Positions 33,897 to 41,998 of a stretch of 64,000 nt of DNA are shown here, in pieces. Below the pieces are notes generated by a model. That model was not told where the DNA came from, searched no databases, and worked only from the letters and a program-made list of their open reading frames with translations. Origin of the DNA: Pseudoroseicyclus aestuarii (GTDB lineage: Bacteria; Pseudomonadota; Alphaproteobacteria; Rhodobacterales; Rhodobacteraceae); the NCBI RefSeq assembly GCF_003217255.1, contig NZ_QJTE01000002.1:620001-684000 (forward strand), read 5' to 3'. Every line of letters begins with the position of its first letter. Within the stretch, counting starts at the first letter, position 1. The translations under genes were made by a program, and so were the position numbers.

Positions 33897-34664
33897 ATGA
33901 CCGACCAGCCAGCCATCCAGGTGGAGGATCTTCACAAGCGCTTCGGCACCGTCGAGGTGCTCAAGGGGGTCTCCCTGACCGCCCGGCCCGGCGATGTCGT
34001 GGCGGTGATCGGCGGCTCCGGCTCCGGCAAGTCGACGATGCTGCGCTGCATCAACCTGCTCGAGACGCCGAGCGCCGGGCGCATCAGCATCAAGGGCGAG
34101 GCCTACGAGATGCGCTCCGTCCGCGGCGAGATGGAGCCCGCGAACCGCAAGCAGGTGCAGCGCATCCGCGCGCACCTCGGCATGGTGTTCCAGTCCTTCA
34201 ACCTCTGGCCGCACCGCACCGTTCTGGGCAACGTGACAGAGGTGCCGATCCACGTCCTGGGCGTGAAGCGCGCCGAGGCCGAGGCCCGCGCCATCGCCGT
34301 GCTCGAGCGTGTGGGCCTTGGCGACAAGCGCGACGCCTGGCCGGCGCAGCTGTCTGGCGGGCAGCAGCAGCGCTGCGCCATCGCCCGCGTCCTCGCGGTG
34401 GAGCCGACCGCGATGCTTTTCGACGAGCCAACCTCCGCCCTCGATCCCGAGCTGGTGAACGAGGTGCTCTCGGTGATCCGCGACCTCGCCAGCGAGAAGC
34501 GGACGATGATCCTCGTGACCCACGAGATGGCCTTCGCCCGCGACGTCGCAACCCACGTGATCTTCCTGCGCGACGGCCGGATCGAGGAGGAGGGCCCGCC
34601 CGAGCAGATCTTCGGCGCCCCCCGCTCGCCCCACCTGCAACAGTTCATCCGCTCGGTCGCCTGA
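33897..34664 (+). CDS. Polar amino acid-type ABC transporter ATP-binding protein
   Basis: A 255-residue ATPase of the HisP/GlnQ class: Walker A GGSGSGKSTMLRCINLLE, Q-loop VFQSFNLWPHRTVL, signature LSGGQQQRCAIAR, Walker B AMLFDEPTSALDPE and H-loop VTHEMAFARDV. GGGAGAGG precedes the ATG. It heads a rightward operon with a binding protein and two permeases. The promoter overlaps TetR operator site A. Confidence 0.94.
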   Translation: MTDQPAIQVEDLHKRFGTVEVLKGVSLTARPGDVVAVIGGSGSGKSTMLRCINLLETPSAGRISIKGEAYEMRSVRGEMEPANRKQVQRIRAHLGMVFQSFNLWPHRTVLGNVTEVPIHVLGVKRAEAEARAIAVLERVGLGDKRDAWPAQLSGGQQQRCAIARVLAVEPTAMLFDEPTSALDPELVNEVLSVIRDLASEKRTMILVTHEMAFARDVATHVIFLRDGRIEEEGPPEQIFGAPRSPHLQQFIRSVA

Positions 34665-34723
34665 CGGCTTTTGCCGCCCGGCGCCCCTGCGACCGCATCC
34701 CTCACCACGGAGAAGGAGACTTC

Positions 34724-35500
34724 ATGATCAAGACCCTCGCCCTCTCGCTGACCGCCGCCGCCGCGCTGGCCGGTCCCGCCATGGCCCAGACCTACAACGT
34801 CGGCATCTCGGCTGAGCCCTATCCGCCCTTCTACGCCCCCGATGCCTCGGGCGCCTGGAGCGGCTGGGAGATCGACTTCATGAACGCGGTCTGCGACCGG
34901 ATCGGCGCCGAATGCGTCGTCACCCCCGTCGCCTGGGAGGGGATCATCCCGGCCCTGAACACCGGCAAGATCGACATGATCATCGGCTCCATGGGCATCA
35001 CGCCCGAGCGGGCCGAGCAGATCGCCTTCTCGGACAAGTACTACGACACCCCCACCGGCGTCGTCGCGCTGGCCTCGACCGACGTGCAGCCGACGCCCGA
35101 GGGCGTCACGGGCGCCTATCTCGGCGCGCAGTCCGGCTCCATCCAGGAGAACTACGTCGCGCAGTACTTCGCCGAGACGGCCGCCGACGTGCGCATCTAC
35201 CAGACCCTTGACGAAGAGCTTCAGGATCTGGCCGCCGGGCGCATCGACGCCGTCGTCGGCGACACGCTGGCGATGCAGCCCTTCATCGACAGCGAGGCCG
35301 GTCAGGCCTGCTGCGAGTATCGCGGCGCGGTCGAGAACGACCCCGACGTGCTGGGCCGCGGCGTCGGCATCGGCCTGCGCAAGGACGACACCGAGCTTCT
35401 CGAGACGGTGAACGCCGCCATCGCCGAGATCCGCTCCGACGGGACCTACGAAGAGATCAGCGCGCCCTACTTCGGCGACCTCGACATCTACGGCGAATGA
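34724..35500 (+). CDS. Polar/basic amino acid-type ABC substrate-binding protein
   Basis: A 258-residue family-3 binding protein: signal peptide MIKTLALSLTAAAALAGPAMA, then YNVGISAEPYPPFYAPDASGAW, GWEIDFMNAVCDRIGAEC, WEGIIPALNTGKIDMIIGSM and TPERAEQIAFSDKYYDTP. It most resembles the LAO/histidine/opine-binding (ArgT, NocT, OccT) group. The ligand could be a basic amino acid or an N-substituted derivative; this is inference. AGAAGGAGAC precedes the ATG. A 10-bp hairpin separates it from the permeases. Confidence 0.92.
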   Translation: MIKTLALSLTAAAALAGPAMAQTYNVGISAEPYPPFYAPDASGAWSGWEIDFMNAVCDRIGAECVVTPVAWEGIIPALNTGKIDMIIGSMGITPERAEQIAFSDKYYDTPTGVVALASTDVQPTPEGVTGAYLGAQSGSIQENYVAQYFAETAADVRIYQTLDEELQDLAAGRIDAVVGDTLAMQPFIDSEAGQACCEYRGAVENDPDVLGRGVGIGLRKDDTELLETVNAAIAEIRSDGTYEEISAPYFGDLDIYGE

Positions 35501-35507
35501 TCCGTCT

Positions 35508-35533
35508 GCCGGGCCCCCTGACCGGGGCCCGGC
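35508..35533 (+). terminator. 10-bp hairpin between binding protein and permease genes
   Basis: GCCGGGCCCC (35508-35517), loop CTGACC and GGGGCCCGGC (35524-35533) form a perfect stem 8 bases after the binding-protein stop. There is no T-tract. It probably stabilises the upstream message or attenuates the permease genes. Confidence 0.6.
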
Positions 35534-35560
35534 CCTTCGTCCCACGGCAATGAGGTTTCG

Positions 35561-36280
35561 ATGCTCGACGGCATAGATTTCAGCCTGCTCGCCCTCGACT
35601 CCCCGGGCTGGGGCGGCGCGCTTCTGGAGGGGTTCCTCGTCTCGATCCAGCTTGCCGCGGGCGGCTACCTGCTGGGGCTGGCCATCGGGATTTGCGGCGC
35701 GGTCGCCAAGCTTTACGGCGGGCGGGTGACGCGCGACCTAGCCGAGATCTACACCATCGTTATCCGCGCCGTCCCCGAACTGGTGCTGATGCTGCTGTTC
35801 TACTACGTCGGCACCGACCTCGCGAACCGGGCGATGCAGGCGATGGGCTATTCCGGCTTCGACATCGACGGGCTGACCGCGGGCATCCTGGTGATCGGCC
35901 TCGTTCAAGGCGGCTACGCGACCGAGGTGATCCGCGGCGCGATCCGCGCCGTGCCGCATGGCCAGATCGAGGCGGCGCAGGCCTTCGGCATGGCGCCGCT
36001 CAAGGTGCTGCGCCGCGTGACGCTGCCGGCGGCGACGCCGCATGCGATCCCGGGCATGGCGAACCTGTGGATGATCGCGACCAAGGACACCGCCCTCCTC
36101 GCTGTCATCGGCTTTTCGGAGCTGACGCTGGTGACGCGGCAGGCGGCCTCGGCCACGCGGGCCTATTTCCTGTTCTTCCTCGCCGCCGGCGCGCTTTACC
36201 TGCTGCTGACGCTGGTCTCGAACCTCGGGCTGCGCCTGTTCGAGAAACGGGCCCGGCGCGGCCTCGCGGAGGTGCGCTGA
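35561..36280 (+). CDS. Polar amino acid-type ABC transporter permease (HisQ-like)
   Basis: A 239-residue inner-membrane protein with five hydrophobic helices. The HEEM-family signature IYTIVIRAVPELVLMLLFYY is present, as are the EAA loop GQIEAAQAFGMAPLKVLRRVTLPAATP and SFSELTLV-type terminal segment (IGFSELTLVTRQAAS). It pairs with the next permease as a heterodimer. The following gene starts two bases after its stop. Confidence 0.92.
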   Translation: MLDGIDFSLLALDSPGWGGALLEGFLVSIQLAAGGYLLGLAIGICGAVAKLYGGRVTRDLAEIYTIVIRAVPELVLMLLFYYVGTDLANRAMQAMGYSGFDIDGLTAGILVIGLVQGGYATEVIRGAIRAVPHGQIEAAQAFGMAPLKVLRRVTLPAATPHAIPGMANLWMIATKDTALLAVIGFSELTLVTRQAASATRAYFLFFLAAGALYLLLTLVSNLGLRLFEKRARRGLAEVR

Positions 36281-36282
36281 TC

Positions 36283-37116
36283 ATGCCCGATATCGACATC
36301 CCCGCACGGCCCACCCCCGCCTCGCCCGCCCGCATCCTTGCCCGCGGTGTCCGCGGCCTGATGATGCCGCACCGCATCGCCATGGCGCTTGTCGCCCTTG
36401 CCGGTCTCGTCGCGATGGTCCTGATGATGGACTGGAGCTGGCTGCCGGCCTACCTGCCGCGGCTCTGGGCCGGGCTGGGCATGACGCTGGCGATGCTGGG
36501 CGCCAGCGTCGTCTTCGGCTTCCTGATCGCGCTGCCTCTGGGGGTGGCGCAGGTCATCGGCCCGCGCCCCCTGCGCTGGCTGGCGCTGGGCTTCTGCACG
36601 GTGATCCGCGGCACGCCGCTGCTGCTTCAGCTCTGGCTGATCTACTTCGGCCTCGGGTCCCTCTTCGCGCAGTTCCCCGAACTGCGGGAGACATGGCTCT
36701 GGCCCTACCTGCGGCAGGCCTGGCCCTATGGCCTCTTCGCGCTCACGATCTCCTTCGCCGCTTACCAGGGCGAGGTGATGCGCGGCGCCTTCGCGGGCGT
36801 CCCCTATGGCGAGCTCGAGGCCGCGCGTGCCTTCGGCATGTCGCGCGGCAAGGTCTTCCGCCGGGTCTGGTTCCCGCGCGCGCTGTACCGGGCGCTGCCG
36901 ACGCTGTCGGGCGAGATTATCCTGCAACTGAAGTCGACGCCGCTGCTCGCGACGATCACGGTGACCGACCTTTACGCCGTCATCACCCGGGTCCGGCAGG
37001 CGACCTTCCTGACCTACGAGCCGCTGCTCTTCCTCGTCGCGGTCTACCTGTGCCTGAGCGCGGTGCTGATCGGCGTCCTGCGCTGGATGGAGACGCGGGT
37101 TCCGCAGCACGGCTGA
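36283..37116 (+). CDS. Polar amino acid-type ABC transporter permease (HisM-like)
   Basis: A 277-residue permease beginning MPDIDIPARP, with about five helices. It contains CTVIRGTPLLLQLWLIYFG and the EAA loop YGELEAARAFGMSRGKVFRRVWFPRA. The N-terminal 45 residues before the first helix are longer than usual. It completes the importer and ends at a bidirectional terminator shared with the convergent aldolase gene. Confidence 0.92.
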   Translation: MPDIDIPARPTPASPARILARGVRGLMMPHRIAMALVALAGLVAMVLMMDWSWLPAYLPRLWAGLGMTLAMLGASVVFGFLIALPLGVAQVIGPRPLRWLALGFCTVIRGTPLLLQLWLIYFGLGSLFAQFPELRETWLWPYLRQAWPYGLFALTISFAAYQGEVMRGAFAGVPYGELEAARAFGMSRGKVFRRVWFPRALYRALPTLSGEIILQLKSTPLLATITVTDLYAVITRVRQATFLTYEPLLFLVAVYLCLSAVLIGVLRWMETRVPQHG

Positions 37117-37120
37117 AACT

Positions 37121-37149
37121 CGGGGCCGCCGGATGCTCCGGCGGCCCCG
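37121..37149. terminator. 13-bp perfect hairpin, bidirectional terminator
   Basis: CGGGGCCGCCGGA, a three-base loop TGC and TCCGGCGGCCCCG lie between the convergent permease and aldolase genes. This is the longest perfect stem seen in the window. Confidence 0.7.
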
Positions 37150-37157
37150 GGACCGGA

Positions 37158-37898
37158 TCAGGCTCTGTAGTCCGGGTGCAGGTCCTCGAGCAGGCGCAGA
37201 TGCGCGGCCCATTCCAGCGCCACGTCGTCATCCTCGCCCATGCTGCCCTTGTACTGGTCGGCGACGTGCCGGGCGAGGTCCTCGGGCACCTGTCGCAGCG
37301 GCTGTCCCATCGAGAGGGTCGCGACCTGAATCTCGCAGGCCCGCTCGAGGTAGAACATCGTGTTGAACATCGCCGCCGCCGTCGGCCCGGTGGCCAGCAG
37401 CCCGTGGTTGCGCAGCACCAGTGCCGGGTTGCCGCCGAGGCTGGCGACCAGCCGGTCCCGCTCGCTCAGGTCGAGGGCGATGCCCTCGTAGTCGTGGTAG
37501 GAGATCTGGCCGTAGAACTGCAGCGCGATCTGGTTGAGCGGCAGCAGCCCCTCCTCCAGCGTCGAGACGGCGACGCCGGCCCGCGAATGGGTGTGCATGA
37601 TCCAGGCTGCCTCGTGGCTGGCGCGGTGGATCGCCGAATGGATGGTGAAACCGGCGGGGTTCACGCCATGCGGGCTGTCCTCGACCTTGTTGCCGTCCAC
37701 GTCGATCTTGACCAGCGAGGAGGCGGTGATCTCTTCCCAGCGCAGGCCGTAGGGGTTGATCAGGAAATGCCCCTCCTCGCCCGGCACTCGGGCGGTGATA
37801 TGGGTATAGATCAGGTCGGTCAGCCGGAAATGCGCGGCCAGCCGGTAGCAGGCTGCAAGGTCTTCGCGCGTTTTGCGTTCCGCATCGCTCATCGGCAT
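37158..37898 (-). CDS. Class II aldolase/adducin family protein
   Basis: A 246-residue zinc-type class II aldolase/adducin protein. The metal site is IYTHIT, the pair in IMHTHSRAG, and LRNHGLLATG. Members include fuculose-phosphate aldolase and various decarboxylases and dehydratases, so the reaction is open. AAGGAGAGA lies 8 bases before ATG 37898. It is second after the D-2-hydroxyacid dehydrogenase, 22 bases apart, in the leftward arm controlled by operator site B. Confidence 0.88.
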   Translation of the reverse strand: MPMSDAERKTREDLAACYRLAAHFRLTDLIYTHITARVPGEEGHFLINPYGLRWEEITASSLVKIDVDGNKVEDSPHGVNPAGFTIHSAIHRASHEAAWIMHTHSRAGVAVSTLEEGLLPLNQIALQFYGQISYHDYEGIALDLSERDRLVASLGGNPALVLRNHGLLATGPTAAAMFNTMFYLERACEIQVATLSMGQPLRQVPEDLARHVADQYKGSMGEDDDVALEWAAHLRLLEDLHPDYRA

Positions 37899-37920
37899 GG
37901 GGTCTCTCCTTCTTTTTGGG

Positions 37921-38874
37921 TCAGTAGCCGCGGGCGGGGTCCACGGCATAGGTCAGGGGGGTGCCGTCGCGCAGCGCGCGGGCGGTCTCGATCGCCTGCG
38001 CCACGACGATCTCGGGGATCGAGTCGCTGGCCACATGCGGCGTGATGCGCAGCCGGTCGTCTTGCCAGAAGGGGTGATCCTTCGGAAGCGGCTCCTCGCG
38101 GAAGACGTCGAGCGTCGCGCCGGCCAGCTGCCCGCCGTCCAGCGCCGCGGTCAGGTCGGCCTCGACGAGGTGCTCGCCCCGGCCGATCTGGATCAGCCGC
38201 GCGCCGGGCGCGAGGCGGGCGAAGAGACCCGCGTTCAGCACGTCCCGCGTGGCCTCGGTCAGCGGCAGCACGTTGATCAGGTAATCGGCGCCCTCGGCCG
38301 CCTCGGCGATGCCCGCATCGCCGGCGCAGTAGGTGACGCCCTCCATCGGCTCGTCCGGGATGCTGCGGCAGGCGATCCGCACGTCGAAGCCGAGCGCGGC
38401 GCAGCCGCGCGCGACGGCCCGGCCCATCGTCCCGTTGCCAAGGACCGCGACGGTCGCGGCCTCGGGGGCGCGCATCGGCTCTGGCCGCCATTCGGCGCGG
38501 CGGGCGCAATCGGCCATGCGGCCGAAGCCGCGCTCGTCATGCAGCACCTCGTGCACCGCGAAGCCCGCCATCAGGTCGGCCTGATGCGGATCGCGCACGC
38601 GGGCCACCCGCATGCCATCGCGCAGGCCGGGGTGGGCCAGCAGCGCATCGACGCCGGCGCCGATGGACATGGCGACCTTGAGGTTCGGGTAGGGATCGAA
38701 GGCCGCCGCGCCGGGCAGCCAGCACAGCGCGAAGGAGATCGCCTCGGGGTCCGTCACCTCTTCGGGGCGCAGCACCGTGATGTCGGGCGCCTGCGCGCGC
38801 AGCAGATCGCCGTAAAGGCCGTCGAGGTCGAGAGTCTCGCTAAGGTAGACCCCGGTGATCGTAGAGTGGTCCAT
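37921..38874 (-). CDS. D-2-hydroxyacid dehydrogenase, GhrA-like
   Basis: A 317-residue NAD(P)-dependent reductase. The Rossmann motif is AVLGNGTMGRAVARGCAALG (residues about 140-160). The catalytic triad is Arg in IQIGRGEHL, Glu in FREEPLPKDH and His in ITPHVASDS, as in glyoxylate/hydroxypyruvate reductase A. It likely reduces a 2-oxo acid, which could be the aminotransferase product. The start MDHSTI has GGAGCC upstream; the open frame continues further but loses similarity. It is divergent from the M20 gene across operator site B. Confidence 0.9.
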   Translation of the reverse strand: MDHSTITGVYLSETLDLDGLYGDLLRAQAPDITVLRPEEVTDPEAISFALCWLPGAAAFDPYPNLKVAMSIGAGVDALLAHPGLRDGMRVARVRDPHQADLMAGFAVHEVLHDERGFGRMADCARRAEWRPEPMRAPEAATVAVLGNGTMGRAVARGCAALGFDVRIACRSIPDEPMEGVTYCAGDAGIAEAAEGADYLINVLPLTEATRDVLNAGLFARLAPGARLIQIGRGEHLVEADLTAALDGGQLAGATLDVFREEPLPKDHPFWQDDRLRITPHVASDSIPEIVVAQAIETARALRDGTPLTYAVDPARGY

Positions 38875-38905
38875 GCAGGCTCCATCCGATGCGTCTTCAC
38901 AGTAG

Positions 38906-38921
38906 TTGTACGAGTGTATAA
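38906..38921. promoter_or_regulatory. 16-bp dyad operator, site B (TTGTAC-GAGT-GTATAA)
   Basis: The same half-sites and spacing as site A at 33822-33837, with one asymmetric base, in the 88-base divergent gap between the dehydrogenase and M20 genes. The flanking CA is also shared. The gap is AT-rich (TTGTACGAGTGTATAACAAAT), so the dyad could overlap promoter elements of both genes. Confidence 0.75.
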
Positions 38922-38962
38922 CAAATGCACAGCCGATTGCACGACACCAAAGGTGACAGCCG

Positions 38963-40210
38963 ATGACCGACGATTCGTCCCGCATGCCCGCTGCCAACGA
39001 CCCCTCGCGGGTGATCGAGCAGGTGATCGAGGCCGCGACGCCGCGGCTGGTCGCCCTGCGCCGCGACCTGCATGCCCACCCCGAGACCGGCTTCGACACG
39101 CATCGTACCGCCGGGGTCGTCGCGCAGGGCCTCGAGGCGCTGGGCCTTTCGGTGCAGTCCGGCGTGGGGCGAACCGGCGTCGTCGCCGAGATCGAGGGCG
39201 GCGCGCCGGGTCCCTGCCTGATCCTGCGGGCCGACATGGACGCGCTGCCGATCGAGGAGCGGACCGGGCTGGACTATGCCTCGACCACGCCGGGGCAGAT
39301 GCATGCCTGCGGCCACGACATCCACACATCGGCCCTTCTCGGCGCGGCCGAGGCCCTCGTTCGTATCGCGCCGCATCTGGCGGGGCGGGTGCGCCTCGTC
39401 TTCCAGCCCGCCGAGGAGACGCTGGACAGCGGGGCCGCCGCGATGATCGCCGATGGCGTGGCGCAGGGCGCGGACATGGCCGTGTCGTTCCACAACCAGC
39501 CGGACCTCGCGGCCGGAGAGCTGCGGCTGGTCCGTGGATCGGGCACCGCCTCGAGCGATGAGTTCAGCGTGACCGTCACCGGCAAGTCGGGGCATGCCGC
39601 CCGGCCTGACCAGGCCGCCGACCCGATCGTCGGCGCCGCCTACATGATCACGCAGCTTCAGACGATCGTCTCGCGCCGGATGAGGCCGGCCGATCCGCTG
39701 GTGCTGACCGTCGGGCAGATCTCTGGCGGTTTCACCGAGAACATCATCCCCGATACCTGCAGCTTCATCGGCACTGTCCGCTGCCGCACGGCGGCGACGC
39801 GCGACATGGCCGAGGCGGCCTTCCGCGAGATCTGCGGCAGCGTTGCGCGGGCACAGGGCCTCGAGGCGCAGGTGAGCTACGTGCGGGGCGTGCCGCCGCT
39901 GGTGAACGATGGGGGGCTGCTGGCGCAGGCCGAGCGCAGCTTTGCCGCTCAGTTCAGCGCCCCGCCGCATATCGTGCCGGGCGAGGACTTCGGGTCCGAG
40001 GATTTCGCCTGGTTCTCCGAAATCCTGCCGACCCTGCAGTTCCACGTCGGCTCGGGCCAGCCGGGCCGAGACGACCGCCTGCACAATTCAGACTACCAGC
40101 CGGACGAGAGATCGATCCCCACCGGCGCCACGGCCATGGCCCGGCTTGCGCTTGACCTTCTCGCCCCGGACCGCGATGACCGCGCGCCAAGCCAAACGGA
40201 GGCATCATGA
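38963..40210 (+). CDS. M20D-family amidohydrolase/deacylase
   Basis: A 415-residue zinc-dependent hydrolase of the hippuricase/IAA-amino-acid-hydrolase group. Metal ligands are in HACGHDIHTSALLGAAEAL, catalytic Glu in FQPAEETLDSGAA, and further ligands in SFHNQPDLAAGEL and VPGEDFGSEDFAWF; the dimerisation domain begins near FSVTVTGKSGHAARPDQAAD. It hydrolyses an N-acyl or amide bond, probably of an imported conjugate. The stop overlaps the methyltransferase start (ATGA). Confidence 0.92.
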   Translation: MTDDSSRMPAANDPSRVIEQVIEAATPRLVALRRDLHAHPETGFDTHRTAGVVAQGLEALGLSVQSGVGRTGVVAEIEGGAPGPCLILRADMDALPIEERTGLDYASTTPGQMHACGHDIHTSALLGAAEALVRIAPHLAGRVRLVFQPAEETLDSGAAAMIADGVAQGADMAVSFHNQPDLAAGELRLVRGSGTASSDEFSVTVTGKSGHAARPDQAADPIVGAAYMITQLQTIVSRRMRPADPLVLTVGQISGGFTENIIPDTCSFIGTVRCRTAATRDMAEAAFREICGSVARAQGLEAQVSYVRGVPPLVNDGGLLAQAERSFAAQFSAPPHIVPGEDFGSEDFAWFSEILPTLQFHVGSGQPGRDDRLHNSDYQPDERSIPTGATAMARLALDLLAPDRDDRAPSQTEAS

Positions 40211-41106
40211 CCCGCATCACCCTTCTCGACGGCGGCATGAGCCGCGAGCTGCAGCGCTGCGGCGCGGTGCTGCGCCAGCCCGAATGGTCCGCGCTCGCGC
40301 TGATCGAGGCGCCCGAGGCGGTCGACGCCGCGCATCGCGCCTTCCTCGAAGCCGGGGCGCAGGTGATCACCACCAACAGCTACGCCGTCGTGCCCTTCCA
40401 CCTGGGCGAGGCGCGCTTCGCCGCCGAGGGGCAGGCCCTTGCCGCCCGCGCCGCGCAGCTGGCCAAGGCCGCCGCGGCCGATCATCCCGGCGCCCGCGTC
40501 GCCGGCTGCCTGCCGCCGGTCTGCGGCTCCTACCAGCCGGAGAACTTCTCGCGGGAGGTCGCCGCACCGATCCTCCAGACGCTGGTGAGCTCCATGGCAG
40601 CGGACGTCGACCTCTGGCTGGGCGAGACGCTCAGCTCGCTGGACGAGGCGCGCACCATCGCCGAGGCGACCGCCGGCACCGGCAAGCCGCTGTGGCTGTC
40701 CTTCACGCTCAAGGACGGCGTGGGCGCCGAGAACCGCGCCCCCGTCCTGCGCTCGGGCGAAAGCGTGGAAGAGGCCGCGGTGCTGGCCCGCGAGCTTGGC
40801 GTCGAGGGCCTGCTCTTCAACTGCTCCATGCCCGAGGTGATGGAGCCCGCGATCCTCGCGGCCCGGGCGGCGCTGGGCGATGCGCCCGTGCCGATCGGCG
40901 TCTATGCCAATGCCCTCGTCTCGCAGGACGAGGACGGGGCGGCGAACGAGGTGCTATCCAAGGTGCGGGACGATCTGACGCCGACCGGCTACCTCGACTG
41001 GGCGGATCGCTGGGTCGCGGCGGGGGCAAGCCTGATCGGCGGATGCTGCGGCATTAACTCGCCGCATATCGCCGAGCTGTCCGCCCACTTCGCGCCCGCC
41101 TCCTGA
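40207..41106 (+). CDS. Homocysteine S-methyltransferase family protein (MmuM/BHMT-like)
   Basis: A 299-residue TIM-barrel methyltransferase. It begins ITLLDGGMSRELQRCG. The three zinc cysteines are in FNCSMPE and the C-terminal GGCCG motif. Length fits S-methylmethionine:homocysteine methyltransferase (about 310) better than betaine:homocysteine methyltransferase (about 400), but the family has both. It moves a methyl group from a sulfonium or betaine donor to homocysteine. Coupling to the M20 gene suggests the donor arises from the imported compound. Confidence 0.88.
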   Translation: MTRITLLDGGMSRELQRCGAVLRQPEWSALALIEAPEAVDAAHRAFLEAGAQVITTNSYAVVPFHLGEARFAAEGQALAARAAQLAKAAAADHPGARVAGCLPPVCGSYQPENFSREVAAPILQTLVSSMAADVDLWLGETLSSLDEARTIAEATAGTGKPLWLSFTLKDGVGAENRAPVLRSGESVEEAAVLARELGVEGLLFNCSMPEVMEPAILAARAALGDAPVPIGVYANALVSQDEDGAANEVLSKVRDDLTPTGYLDWADRWVAAGASLIGGCCGINSPHIAELSAHFAPAS

Positions 41107-41278
41107 GGGGGCGCGCCACGGGGCGCCTTCCGGGGCGTCTCGGGGCGCTCCTTTGAATCCTGCCCTGTCGCTCTATCATGCCATTGATGGAGCATCGCCG
41201 CGCAGACCCGCTATCCTGCCGTCCCGCCCCTGCGGCCTGTCTGCGCCGCGGTGGGCGCCGGGCCGCGGTGTGGGCGGC

Positions 41279-41998
41279 ATGAGGGCGCTGCCGACCGCAC
41301 GCGCGGGGCAGGGGGCGGCGCACCGGTTGATCGGCCTCGGCCTGTGCCTCGCCATCCCGACGCTCGTGCTGGCCTGGACGATCTCCCCCGCCGGGATGCC
41401 GGCTTCCCTTGCGGTGCTGGCCCTCGGGCTGGGGCTGGCGGTTCCCGGCCTCGCGCGGGGCCACCGCCACGAGAGGCTCGGCGGGGCCAATGCGGTCACG
41501 ACGCTGCGCCTCGCGCTGGTCGCCGCCATCGCCGCGAGCGCTTTTGTCCCCGCGCCGCAAACCGGATGGGCGGGCTGGGCGCCCACGGCGCTCGCCGCGC
41601 TGGCCCTCTCTCTCGATGCGGTCGACGGCTGGCTGGCGCGGCGGCAGGGCCTGAGCTCGGCCTTCGGGGCGCGCTACGACATGGAGGTCGACTCCGCCCT
41701 CGCGGCGATCCTCGCGATGGTGCTCCTGCTGCGCGGCGTGGCGGGGGCCGAGCTTCTGGTGCTGGGCGGGGCGCGCTATGCCTTCGTCGCCGCCGCCTGG
41801 CGCTGGCCCTGGCTCGGCCAGCCGCTGCCCGAGAGCCTGCGCCGCAAGACCGTCTGCGTCGTGCAGATCGCCGCGCTGCTGGCCCTTGCCGCGCCGGTCT
41901 TTCCGGCAGGCCTCGCGGGCCTCGTCGCGCCCGTGGCGGCGCTGCTGGTGGCCTGGTCCTTTGGCGTCGATATCCGCTGGCTGGCGCGCCGCGCATGA
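41279..41998 (+). CDS. CDP-alcohol phosphatidyltransferase family protein
   Basis: About 239 residues with six or so transmembrane helices. The catalytic motif DG-x2-AR-x8-G-x3-D-x3-D is complete in DAVDGWLARRQGLSSAFG and the following RYDMEVD. The enzyme class transfers a phospho-alcohol group from a CDP-linked donor at the membrane. It heads a six-gene operon and overlaps the next gene by four bases. The start is uncertain: an in-frame TTG at 41153 would add 42 residues, and neither start has a clear ribosome site. Confidence 0.85.
   Translation: MRALPTARAGQGAAHRLIGLGLCLAIPTLVLAWTISPAGMPASLAVLALGLGLAVPGLARGHRHERLGGANAVTTLRLALVAAIAASAFVPAPQTGWAGWAPTALAALALSLDAVDGWLARRQGLSSAFGARYDMEVDSALAAILAMVLLLRGVAGAELLVLGGARYAFVAAAWRWPWLGQPLPESLRRKTVCVVQIAALLALAAPVFPAGLAGLVAPVAALLVAWSFGVDIRWLARRA

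Noticed and set aside
40207-41106. Firm assignment as betaine:homocysteine methyltransferase
   Set aside because: The protein is about 100 residues shorter than typical BHMT and lacks distinguishing motifs I could verify; S-methylmethionine-type activity is equally possible.
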